NCBI GenBank assembly: GCA_963721175.1
Contig: CAVRIG010000008.1
Span: 303,243 to 367,242, forward strand
Reading direction: 5' to 3'
DNA length: 64,000 bases
Source: Aliishimia sp963721175
GTDB lineage: Bacteria > Pseudomonadota > Alphaproteobacteria > Rhodobacterales > Rhodobacteraceae
This document shows positions 55,290 through 64,000 of this stretch, piece after piece. Positions within the stretch are counted from its first letter, which is position 1. Each line of letters opens with the position of its first letter. The position numbers and the translations under genes were made by a program. Under the pieces are notes generated by a model. That model had not been told where the DNA came from and did not search any database. It saw only the letters and a list, made by a program, of their open reading frames with translations.

Positions 55290-56303
55290 TCAGAGGTGGA
55301 CCCAGCGGTCGGAATTGTCGAAGGCGAAGTCATAGCCCCCGAGCGCCGCCGCCCCGCCGGTATGGAGGAACACGATGCGTTCGTCCTTGAATTCGCCCTT
55401 GCGGGCCAGGTCGATCAGCCCCGCGGCGCCCTTGGCGGAATAGCAGGGATCGAGCAGGATGCCTTCGAGTTCGGCGAACATCCGGATCGCCTCGATGCCG
55501 CTGTCGGTGGGCAGGCCATAGCCTTCGCCGACATAATCGGTGTTGGCGATCACGTCCTCGCGCTTGACAACTCCGGCGCAGCCCAGCTTTTCGGCGGTCT
55601 TGCAGGCGAGGTCATAGACCATCTGTTCCTGCTTGGGCTGCGGCGCGCGGGTGCCGATGCCGAGGATCGGGATCTGCGCATTCATCGCGCAGATGCCGGT
55701 GACCAGCCCGGCCTGTGTGCCCGAGGATCCGGTGGCATGGACCAGCCGGTCGATCTTCATGCCGGAATTGTTGACCTGGCCCAGCAACTCGAACGCGCAG
55801 TTGACATAGCCCAGCGCCCCGGTCGGGTTCGAGCCGCCGCCGGGGATGACATAGACCTTGTGGCCTTCGGCGCGCTTTTTCTCGGCGGCGCGCTCCATCT
55901 CGCCCGGCATGTCGTGGCCGCCGGGGAATTTCTCGGTCGTGGCGCCGTGCAGATGATCCAGCAGCACGTTGCCGTTGGTGTTGTAATTGCCGTCCTTGTA
56001 GCCGGTGCGGTCTTCGAGCAGGATGTGGCAGGCGAGACCCAGCTTGGCGGCACAGGCGGCGGTCTGGCGGCCATGGTTGGTCTGGGTCGCGCCCTGCGTC
56101 ATGACCATGTCGGCGCCCTGTTCGATGGCCTCGGCCATCAGGAATTCCAGCTTGCGGGTCTTGTTGCCGCCGGTCGACATGCCGGTGCAATCATCGCGCT
56201 TGATCCAGATTTCAACGCCCAGCTCTTTGGACAGGCGTTTCATCGGCTCCAGCGGAGTGGGCAGATGGGCGAGGTGGACGCGGGGAAAACGGGACAGGTG
56301 CAT
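55290..56303 (-). CDS. cuyA: L-cysteate sulfo-lyase
   Basis: PLP enzyme that splits L-cysteate into pyruvate, ammonia and sulfite. The 337 residues are of the ACC deaminase/D-cysteine desulfhydrase fold and closely match Roseobacter CuyA as I recall it: MHLSRFPRVHLAHLPTPLEP, PLP lysine in GMSTGGNKTRKLEF near residue 45, TQGATQTNHGRQTAA near 70, VIPGGGSNPTGALGYVNCAFE near 170 (in parts) and HTGGAAALGGYD near 317. The related D-cysteine desulfhydrase is the alternative, but the sulfonate context favours CuyA. The frame is intact. Confidence 0.88.
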   Translation of the reverse strand: MHLSRFPRVHLAHLPTPLEPMKRLSKELGVEIWIKRDDCTGMSTGGNKTRKLEFLMAEAIEQGADMVMTQGATQTNHGRQTAACAAKLGLACHILLEDRTGYKDGNYNTNGNVLLDHLHGATTEKFPGGHDMPGEMERAAEKKRAEGHKVYVIPGGGSNPTGALGYVNCAFELLGQVNNSGMKIDRLVHATGSSGTQAGLVTGICAMNAQIPILGIGTRAPQPKQEQMVYDLACKTAEKLGCAGVVKREDVIANTDYVGEGYGLPTDSGIEAIRMFAELEGILLDPCYSAKGAAGLIDLARKGEFKDERIVFLHTGGAAALGGYDFAFDNSDRWVHL

Positions 56304-56489
56304 GCTGGGATCCTTGTGATTTCTGAGTACTCTGGTGTCATGAACGCCTGTGGGTCTTATGTCACCTGGGGACTGCGCGAAATACCGTGTGACGAGCCGG
56401 GAAGGGCCCGGCCGGCAGCCGGAGCCGTGGACCGGATACAGTGCGGCGAGGGATTTCGCAGTCAGGTCGCTGGGCATACCAACGGTGGC

Positions 56490-58926
56490 TCACCCCCGCA
56501 TCAGCGCATAGGCGGGATCGTAGGGCGATGGCGCGATGACTTCGGTGCCGACCATGTCGCCGTAGAAATCGAGGTCGATCTTCGTACCCCGGGCCGCCAA
56601 GGCCGGCTCGACAAAGGCATAGGCGAGGTTCATGCCGACCCGGTGGCCCCAGTCGCCCGAAGTGATCGTGCCGACGACTTTGCCATCCTGCATCAGCGAG
56701 GCGCCGCCACGGGCCGGGGCATTTGTAGCGTCGACCCGCAGCGTCACCAGCTTCTTGCGCGGGCCTTCCTCGATGCGCTTGAGCAGCGCCGCCTTGCCGA
56801 TGAAATCGCCCTTCTCAGGTTTCACGAAGCGGTCGAGCGCAGTCTCATAAGGATCGAATTCCGTGATCAGATCGGCCTTCCAGTGCATGAAGCCCTTTTC
56901 CATCCGCATCGAGTCGACGGCCCGCGCTCCGAAAAGCTTCAGCCCATGCGCCTCTCCTGCCTTTCGCAGCGCCAGATAGGCGGCATAGAGCGAAGCGTTG
57001 GGCACGTGGATCTCGTAGGCCAGTTCGCCTGAAAAGCTGACACCAAGAACGGTGGCCGGGGCAAAGCCGATGAAGCATTCGCGCACGCTGAGCCACGGGA
57101 AGGCCTCTTTCGACCAGTCGCCGCGGGCGCAGGCCGACAGCACATCGCGCGCTTTCGGACCGGCCAGAACGAGGATCGTCAGATCGTTGGTCAGACTGCG
57201 GATCTGCACATCCTCGCCCGCGTTCAGATGCGCCGTCAGCCAGTCCATGTCGTGATACTCGCTGGCAGCGGCGGAGCCGTACCAGACGCGCGACGGGCCA
57301 CGGTCGGAGGCCGGCAAGTTGGCCACCGTCGCCTCGCCCTTGACCATGCCGTGATGGTTCAGGAGGTAGCCCAGCCCGACGCGGCCGTCGCGTTTTGTCA
57401 CCGCGCCGCAGAACATCCGGTCGAGGAAGGCGTGGCGATCCGCGCCGGTGATCTCGAACCGGTTGAAGCCGTTGACCTCGCAGAGACCGACGTTTTCCTG
57501 CACGTTCCTGACTTCAGTCGCGACCACGTCGAAAGCCTCGTCGAAGTTGAAGGTCAGCGAGGGGTGAAAATCGGCCGAAGGCTTGATGTAGTCGACCCTC
57601 TCCCAGCCGTTCACCACTGTGAATTCGGCGCCTTCGGCGGCCATGATCGGCGTCAGCGGCGTGGTCTTGGCCGGGCGCCCCGCCGGGCGGTGTTCGTGCG
57701 GGAAGTGGAAACGGAATTCGTTCTGGTAATCCTCGATCGACTTCAGCGCGGTCAGTTCCACGTTGGCATGGCCGGTAAAGCGGCGCGGGTCGATCACCCA
57801 GGTGTCGTAGCAGGCTTCGCCATGCACGATCTGTTGCGCCAGCAGCCAGCCGTGGCCGCCACCCTCACCCAGACCGGCGCGCAGACCGATGATGCAGAAG
57901 GCGTTGCGTTTGCCGGGGATCGGGCCGACCAGAGGCGCGCCGTCGATGGTATAGGTGATCGGGCCGTTGACGATCGACCGGATGCCGGTTTCGGCCAGCG
58001 CGGGCATCCGTTCGAATGCGCCTTCCAGCACGTCCATGACTCGATCCAGATCGTCGGGGCAAAGCGCGTTGACGAAGTTCGGGTCGATCCCGTCCATGCC
58101 CCATGTCTTGCAGCCCTGTTCGTAGAACCCGACCAGCAGGCCATTCTTTTCCTGGCGGCTGTAGTAGTCCGAGATCGGGCAGCGCAGCAGCGGCATGCGG
58201 TGGCCGGCTTCGACGATCGCCGGGATGTCCTCGGTCAGGAAATACTGGTGCTCCATCGAGGCGACGGGGTGGTGCACACCCATCATCGCGCCGACCTCGT
58301 TCACGCGGTAGCCGCAGGCATTGACCACGATGTCGCAGTCGATGTCGCCCTTTTCCGTCTGCACGGTCCAGGTGTCATCCTTGTGCTGGGTCAACGCCGT
58401 GACGGGTGTTTCGCGGTAGACCTCGGCCCCGGCCTTGCGGGCATGATAGGCCAGCGCCTGACACAGTTGCGCCGGGTCGATGTCGCCGTCCAGCGGATCC
58501 CAGAGCCCGCCAAGCAGGTTGGTGGTCGAGATCAGCGGGTGACGGCGGGCGCATTCCTCGGCGTCGATGACCTCGAGTTCCACTCCCATACCCCGGGCCA
58601 TCGAAGCAAAGTGGCGATACCCCATCATCTGCTCTTCGGTATTGGCCAGCCGGATGCCGCCGTCAGCGTGGTGATAGTTGATCGGATATTCGGGGTTCTC
58701 GCGACAGCGACTTGTACAGGTTGATCGAATGGGTCTTGAGCCCCACCATCGTCTGGTTGCCGCCGAAATTCGTCACCTGGGCGGCGGAATGCCAGGTCGT
58801 GCCCGATGTCAACTCGTTCCGCTCGACCAGAACCACATCGCTCCAGCCTTCCTGTGTGAGATGATAGAGCGTCGAGCAACCGGCGATACCGCCACCGATA
58901 ACAACGACCTTGGTCCGAGATTTCAT
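56490..58926 (-). CDS. FAD-dependent demethylating dehydrogenase with GcvT domain (one frame break)
   Basis: Dimethylglycine/sarcosine-dehydrogenase-like protein of about 810 residues. Order: FAD domain (VVVIGGGIAGCSTLYHL), TTWHSAAQVT with the His that carries covalent FAD in relatives, DAO-type oxidase, FAO_M linker and C-terminal folate-binding GcvT domain (NGFNRFEITGADRHAFLDRM, FSGELAYEIHVPN, MRMEKGFMHWKADL). One base is lost or gained near 58700, separating the first 80 residues from YPINYHHADGGIRLANT-type sequence. The family oxidises N-methyl groups and passes them to tetrahydrofolate; the amine here is unknown. Lies 186 bases after cuyA's start. Confidence 0.82.
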
Positions 58927-59109
58927 GGGGTCCGCCTCTGGTACATTGTGCCGGGACTAGGAGGCGACATTGACGGACCCGCAACGTGGACTTGATCGAG
59001 TGTCAAAAAATCGAACTCCGTTTATGATTACCTGCGATCAAAGACGAGCGGTTTGCGCACGCGGGACCAGGAAATCCGCGCCCGGGGCACCAATACTTGA
59101 CGGATCGCC

Positions 59110-60087
59110 TCAGTCGATCAGCTTGAAACTGTCGGCCAGCCAAGGGTCGCTGCGTTGAGACGGGGTCAGCGCATGATCCTGGATCAGTCGGCGCATCTTG
59201 CTGTCGACCAGTTGGATCACCGACCGCGCGCAATCCGGCGTCGATACCAGCGCAAGGGTGCGCGCGAAGTTCTTGCCCGGCAGGAATTGGTGCATTCGTA
59301 GCCGCGGGTGGAATTGTTTGGCGCGAGAGAACAACAGCGGAGTGGTGATCGTCCAGCCGGCCCCGGCGGCGACCATAGCCATCAACGTCTGGTTGTTGCT
59401 GCATTCGAAGCGATGCGGGGACGTAATCCCGATCCGCCGCAACTGCGTTTCGATCTGCCGGGCGATCATCAGGTTGCCGGAAAAGCGCAGGAACGGCAGC
59501 TTTGTGCGCTCCTCGAAGATATCGCTCAGCGATTGCTCATTGATCCGGGGCAGCACTGCAACGAAGGGATCGCGAAGCATTGGCCGGTCCCGAAGGTCGC
59601 CAAGCCGCTCCTCAGGGGCCGTGGTGATGGCGAGATCGAGCTGGCGGTTTCGCAGCATCTCGATCAGCTCGTGGCTCGACCCGGTAAGATACATGAAATC
59701 GCAGGTCGGCATGTTGGCCGAAAGCGCGACCGCCAATTCGGGAATGATATCGCTTTCGAAATCCTCGATCGAGCCGATCCGGAGATAGCTCGCCTCGGTC
59801 AAGTTGCCGGCGGACGCCTCGGCCCGGGCCTTGCGGATCGCGAGCAGAGCCTCTTCAATGTTACGCAGGAAGGATTGGCCCGTGGGTGTCAACACCATCG
59901 GCCTTCGGGCGTGATTGAACAACTCGACGCCGAGATGCTCCTCCAGAGTGCGCAGATGGTGCGAAACCGTGCTCACCGTCAGCCCGGCCTCCTGCGCCGC
60001 GGCCTGCAACGAGCCATTCCTGGCGCAGGTCTGGAATAGTTCGAGCGATTTGAGACTCAGGTCACGCGAATCGCTGGAGCGTGCCAT
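59110..60087 (-). CDS. LysR-family transcriptional regulator
   Basis: LTTR of 325 residues: N-terminal winged helix (LFQTCARNGSLQAAAQEAGLTVSTVSHHLRTLEEHLGVELF, in parts, residues 16-56) and a PBP2-like effector domain from about 95. It is divergent from the ABC binding-protein gene and lies upstream of the FAD/GcvT gene on the same strand, so it may control either. The effector is unknown. Confidence 0.9.
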   Translation of the reverse strand: MARSSDSRDLSLKSLELFQTCARNGSLQAAAQEAGLTVSTVSHHLRTLEEHLGVELFNHARRPMVLTPTGQSFLRNIEEALLAIRKARAEASAGNLTEASYLRIGSIEDFESDIIPELAVALSANMPTCDFMYLTGSSHELIEMLRNRQLDLAITTAPEERLGDLRDRPMLRDPFVAVLPRINEQSLSDIFEERTKLPFLRFSGNLMIARQIETQLRRIGITSPHRFECSNNQTLMAMVAAGAGWTITTPLLFSRAKQFHPRLRMHQFLPGKNFARTLALVSTPDCARSVIQLVDSKMRRLIQDHALTPSQRSDPWLADSFKLID

Positions 60088-60251
60088 GGTAGTTCCCTCG
60101 AGAAGTGCAAAAACTGAGACAGGTTACTCGCATCTATTGAGAGTATAAATGTGAATAAGTCCGGGCAGAGATTTGTGCGTCTGACTTGGCGGGAAGGTGT
60201 GAAAACCTCGATTCCAATGAACCCTATACAAGTGCGCCAACAGGAGAAGAC

Positions 60252-60326
60252 ATGAAACACGTCATCGATCCGACCAAAACCGGGGCCAACTCCGTCGCCG
60301 AAACCACGAAAGCCGGGGAGGTATGA
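60252..60326 (+). CDS. Short leader ORF overlapping the ABC binding-protein gene
   Basis: ATG at 60252 with AGGAGAAG seven bases before it encodes MKHVIDPTKTGANSVAETTK plus AGEV (24 residues) and stops at TGA 60324-60326, overlapping the next ATG at 60323 (ATGA). The good ribosome-binding site and exact coupling suggest that it is translated and sets translation of the downstream gene. It contains no run of one regulatory amino acid. Confidence 0.5.
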   Translation: MKHVIDPTKTGANSVAETTKAGEV

Positions 60327-61904
60327 GCAAGATGACGAAACCGACCCAGTTCATCCGACCAACGCGCCGAGCCTTTATCGGCACCACTGCCGCCGCCGCC
60401 GGCCTCGCTTCGGCGGGGACGCTTCTGGGGCTCAAGCCCGCCCGCGCCCAGCAGCAGCGCGGTGGCACGCTCCGCGTGGCCAAAGGCCATGGCCAAACCG
60501 GCGACACGCTGGATCCGGCGACCTGGACCAATGGCTTCGAAGTTGCGCTGACCTTCGGAATGAACGGATACCTCGCCAAGGTGGATGTCGATGGCTCGGC
60601 CGAACCCGATGTGGCCGAAAGTTGGGAGGCGACCCCGGACGCCAAGACATGGCGGTTCAAGATCCGCCAGGGCATGACCTTCCACTCCGGAAAGCCTGTC
60701 ACGCTGGACGACGTGATCGATTCGATCAACTATCACCGCGGCGAGGATTTCGACGTCTGCCGCAAAGCCGCTGGTTGCGCCAATCGTCGACATCACCAAG
60801 GACGGTGAAGACACGGTGGTCTTCGAACTCGAATCCGGCAGCGCCGACTTCCCCTTCGTCTTCACGGACTACCACGTGGCGATCTGTCCTTCGGACGGGG
60901 CCGGCGGCATCGACTGGCGCTCTGGCGACGGTTGCGGCCCCTACCGGCTGGTTGAATTCAACCCCGGCGTCGTGGCGCGTTTCGAGCGTTTCGAGAACGA
61001 CTGGAACCAGGACCGCGGTTTCATCCAGTCGGTCGAGATGCTCTCCATCGTCGACGTGAACGCCCGGACCACCGCTCTCGCCGCCGGCGAGGTCGACGCC
61101 ATCGACAAGCTGGACCTCAAGACGGTGGCGCTTCTCGGCCGCAATCCCGACATTGCGATCCATTCCATCCCCGGCCCGCAATACTACAGCTTTGCCGCGC
61201 GCGCGGACACGCCGCCGCTCGACGATGTCAACGTGCGCCTCGCACTGAAATACGCCATCGACCGGCAGGAACTGGTCGACAAGATCCTGTTTGGCCATGG
61301 CACCGTGGGCAACGACCAGCCGATCGGATCGAGCTATCGTTTTCATGATCCCGACGTGCCGCAGACGTCCTATGACCCCGACAAGGCGAAGTTTCACCTC
61401 AAGGAGGCCGGGCTCGACGGGGTGTCCGTGCGGCTATCGGCGGCCGACGCAGCCTTCCCGGGCGCCGTCGATGCTGCCACCCTGTATCAGAATTCGGCAG
61501 GCAAGGCCGGCATCACGATCGACGTCAACCGGGTTCCGAACGACGGCTACTGGTCCGACGTCTGGATGAAGCACGAGTTCAGCGCGGTCTACTGGAGCGG
61601 CCGTCCGACCGAAGACCAGATATTCTCCACCGCTTTCGGGGGTGGCGCGGCGTGGAACGACAGTTTTTGGCAAAATGAACGGTTCGACGAATTGCTGGTC
61701 GCGGCCCGCGCCGAACTGGACGAGGCCAAGCGCCGGGAAATGTATGGCGAGATGCAGCAGATCGTTTCGCAGGACGGCGGCACGGTCCTTCCGATGTTCG
61801 CCAATTGGGCCTTCGCCACGTCCGACCGCGTTGTCCATGGCGAATTCGCTTCGAATTTCGATCAGGACGGCGAACGTTGGATGGAGCGCTGGTCTCTGGC
61901 GTGA
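60323..61904 (+). CDS. ABC transporter substrate-binding protein, peptide/opine (SBP_5) type (one frame break)
   Basis: Periplasmic binding protein of about 525 residues with a Tat-like signal (RPTRRAFIGTTAAAAGLASAG). Seen: GGTLRVAKGHGQTGDTLDPA, ESWEATPDAKTWRFKIRQGMTFHSGKPVTLDDVI (in parts) and NVRLALKYAIDRQELV, typical of family 5. One extra T near 60749 breaks the frame; removing it joins ...NYHRGED to STSAAKPLVAPIVDITKDGE. No permease or ATPase genes follow; mobile DNA begins instead, so the transporter operon is probably cut off. Confidence 0.82.
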
Positions 61905-61907
61905 CCC

Positions 61908-62444
61908 GGTACCGGCGTCGCCCAACTTCATGGCCCAGGTGAACCGGGCCACCAAGAACAGCAGCCGCGTTGTGATCGCCGCGCTGTAGCGGCGTCATGA
62001 CCCGGCGTTGCTGGCGCTGCGTAGCATCCGCAGCCGCGAACGTGGCGTCCGCTTGATCGCAGGCTTCAGCATCGTTCTGTTATGGGTGATAAAATCGGAA
62101 CTCTCGGTGATTACGCAAACTTCGCTAAATCCTCGCCGACAAAATGGCTGCAGTGGTGACCTTCGAAGCTGCGGAGCTTCATCCGTTCTCTGAGTGAATT
62201 GAAGGTTTACGCCGTCTCCGATTTCGCAAGCGCGGTAAATGGCCGGCCCGATTTATCGTCGCCGCGAGCCCCGATGGATGTCCGCTCGCTTCTTCCTCAA
62301 TGGCTCCCAGGCACAGGCTTTTGCATTGCCAATCCACAGACCAGGTTCGAGATGCGACGGGCCGTGCCCATTCAACCATCTCCTGCCAGTTTGCTGCAAT
62401 GTTCCGAGGTGTGTCTCCCTCTCTTAAGTGTTGCGGCGCCGACT
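61908..62444. other. Intergenic region between binding-protein gene and IS110 remnant
   Basis: No gene recognised. A short frame ending VNRATKNSSRVVIAAL at 61989 could be debris of a following transporter gene but has no clear resemblance. The rest is probably noncoding IS-associated sequence. Confidence 0.4.
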
Positions 62445-62940
62445 TCAGGCGAGCGGCACAGTGTGATCCGGCCGGTAGTCCTGTTCCCGTGACAGGAGCG
62501 CCCAGAAGATCCTTGAGTTCTTTTTGGCGAGCGCGACAGCAACGACGTTTGGGTGCCGACGTTCCCGCATGCGGCCGATCCATAGACTTCTCGGGTCTTC
62601 CTTGCCGCCGGCCTTGCCAAGGACGGCCCGGGCGCCATGGATCAGCAATGTCCGCAGATATCGATCGCCGTGTTTGCTGATCCCGAGGAGCCGAGCCTTG
62701 CCGCCGCTCGATTTTTGCCTGGGAACCAGCACCAGCCAGGCCTCCTCGCCATCCACAATCCGGCCCAAGGCGCGCCGCAACCGGGTGACGTCACGTGCAA
62801 CGACCACGCCGTGCTCGGCCAGCAGACCGCGGACCTAGTTCACCAGCCGGGTTCGTTTTCTACCAGACGCTGATGGATGCGGTAGAAGGCGTTCGAGCGC
62901 AGTCGGTGTTGGCAAGCGTCTCGGACTACTCCAAGTTTCA
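62445..62940 (-). mobile_element. IS110-family transposase remnant
   Basis: The C-terminal Transposase_20 domain is clear: WLVLVPRQKSSGGKARLLG, ISKHGDRYLRTLLIHGAR, RRHPNVVAVALAKKNSRIFWALL. Upstream pieces RSNAFYRIHQRLVE and RTRLVN-(stop)-VRGLLAEHGVVVARDVTRLRRAL also match the family, but with a frame break near 62860, a TAG in place of the usual Gln codon near 62834 and a direct fusion RRALGRIVDGE/EAWLVLVPRQ that skips the middle of the protein. It is an internally deleted, dead element cut by the adjacent IS630. Confidence 0.8.
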
Positions 62941-62948
62941 TCCCTTTA

Positions 62949-64000
62949 AAGCGTTTCGGCGTTAACCCGAGACATATCCGGCTGCCGTGAAGTAGTTCCA
63001 GCACTCCTGCGTGTCGTAGAGATCACAAATCGCACCGATGGCGTCGAACACCTGTGTGAATGTTCGTGCGCCGATCTTTCGGAGATGAGCCTTGAGCTTG
63101 GAGAAGGCCTGTTCGATTGGGTTCAGGTCGGGCGAGTAGGGTGGCAGGTAGAGAAACCAGCATCCGTGGTCTCGGAGTGCGCAGGCGGCCTCGACGTTTC
63201 GGTGAGTGGCCAAGTTGTCGAGAACGACGACGGTGCCGGGCTCGATCTCGGGCACCAGCACCTTGCGGACGTAGGTGGCAAAGGCCGGGCCGTCCATCGC
63301 GCCCTTGATCACCCAGGGCGCGATCAGCGCGTCCGCCGTGAGCCCCGCGATCAGGGTCTGCGTGCCCCAGCTGCCGAACGGGGCATCCATGGTCAGGCGC
63401 TTACCGCGCGGGGCTCGCCCGCGGAGGCGCGTGAGGTTCGTCTTCACGGCGGTTTCGTCGAGAAACACCACCCGCTCGGGCCGAGCGGCGATGGCGGGGA
63501 GACGATGCCTCATCCAGTCGGCACGCTGTCGCCTTACCCTTGCGCGGCGGCGTTCGGTGGCGACCAGCGACTTTTTTTGTACGTGAAGCCGAGCCGGGTC
63601 AGCAGCTTGGCGATGGACGAGTGGTGGACCTGGACCCCCTCCGCCTCGGCAAGCGCGTCGCGCAACTCGAAGAGCGTGATGTCGGGGTCCTGCGCGACCA
63701 GTTCTTCGATGAAGGCCCGGTGCGGCGCCAACTTGCCCGACCCGGGCGGGCGACCCTGAACCGCCGGATCGGCATGTCCCCTCGTCCTGATCTGCCGCGC
63801 CCATCGGGCGCCGGTAGCGGGCGAAACCTTCAGTCGCGCCGCAGCGGCACGCCCGCTCAATCCTTCCTCAATGTACGTCCGAAACCGCGATCGAAGCGCT
63901 GACGGCAAAGGTGCTGACATGATCCATCCTCCTGAACAGGATAAATCACACCGCGTCCCTCATGGGAATTCCCACAATTCAAGTTTCGGCCGAAAGGCTT
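62949..64000 (-). mobile_element. IS630-family insertion sequence, apparently complete
   Basis: A 1,052-base element. The left end at 62949 reads AAGCGTTTCGGCGTTAAC and the reverse complement of the window's last bases reads AAGCCTTTCGGCCGAAAC, an imperfect terminal inverted repeat. TA at 62947-62948 precedes the left end, as expected for TA-target IS630 elements; the right-hand TA would be outside the window. Confidence 0.75.
62962..63920 (-). CDS. IS630 transposase, two frames joined at an A7 slippery site
   Basis: First frame (63534-63920) gives a 128-residue helix-turn-helix protein (SGRAAAARLKVSPATGARWARQ, in parts; LFELRDALAEAEGVQVHHSS). Second frame (from about 63580 down to 62962) holds the DDE catalytic domain: VFLDETAVKTN, VVVLDNLATHRN and SPDLNPIEQAFSKLK. 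They meet at TACAAAAAAAGTC (63573-63585); slipping back one base there yields the usual FTYKKSLVATERRRARV. This layout fits a programmed -1 shift or transcriptional slippage making the full transposase. Confidence 0.8.

Overview
The window reads as GC-rich alphaproteobacterial DNA, most likely Rhodobacterales (Roseobacter group). Supporting this are the order and sequence of the ribosomal genes, an AapJQMP amino-acid ABC transporter, an ATP12-type F1 assembly chaperone next to an RluC-type pseudouridine synthase, the rpmH-rnpA-yidD and yidC-engB-argB blocks, and CuyA/HpsN-type C3-sulfonate enzymes. All of this is judged by eye, without database searches.

Layout. 1-17.6 kb: the S10-spc-alpha ribosomal superoperon (rplC, partial at the window edge, to rplQ, with secY, adk and rpoA). 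It is split twice. Between rplP and rpmC there is a strong terminator, two leftward genes (a 2OG-Fe(II) oxygenase and an NTF2-like protein) and a new promoter. Between rpmD and rplO there is a terminator, a Tat-exported metallo-beta-lactamase-fold protein, a GFA-family protein and another promoter. 17.6-23.9 kb: rightward housekeeping genes (VOC protein, HtrA protease, RarA ATPase, DUF1330 protein, CrcB, RluC-type enzyme, HAD phosphatase, ATP12), several joined by 4-base overlaps. 24.1-28.6 kb: the aapJQMP transporter. 28.6-39.3 kb: mostly leftward genes (SixA, 4Fe-4S protein, argB, engB, MOSC, yidC, degenerate GGDEF-EAL protein, ttcA, YghU-type GST, yidD, rnpA, rpmH) and one rightward lipoprotein. 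39.5-43.25 kb: a VTT/DedA membrane protein, a flavin disulfide reductase, an orphan histidine kinase and tRNA-Arg(ACG).

43.3-64 kb is accessory DNA. It starts beside the tRNA with a transposase remnant and a complete IS21-type element (inverted ends plus a 5-bp target duplication). It ends with an IS110 remnant and an IS630 element whose right end coincides with the last base of the window. Between them lie a TRAP transporter, an SDR dehydrogenase, a GntR regulator with a palindromic operator candidate, an HpsN-like histidinol-dehydrogenase homologue, an Asp/Glu-racemase homologue, a broken DegT-family aminotransferase, CuyA (L-cysteate sulfo-lyase), an FAD/GcvT demethylating-dehydrogenase homologue, a LysR regulator and an orphan peptide-type ABC binding protein. 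My reading is a C3-sulfonate (DHPS, cysteinolate or cysteate) catabolic island.

Quality warning. Many genes carry single-base indels that split otherwise intact conserved proteins: rpoA, aapM, aapP, the MOSC gene, istA, istB, the DegT gene, the FAD/GcvT gene and the ABC binding protein. A frameshift in essential rpoA and three insertions in aapP that sum to a whole codon point to base-calling errors in this assembly rather than decay. I therefore annotate most of these as single CDSs with the break stated.
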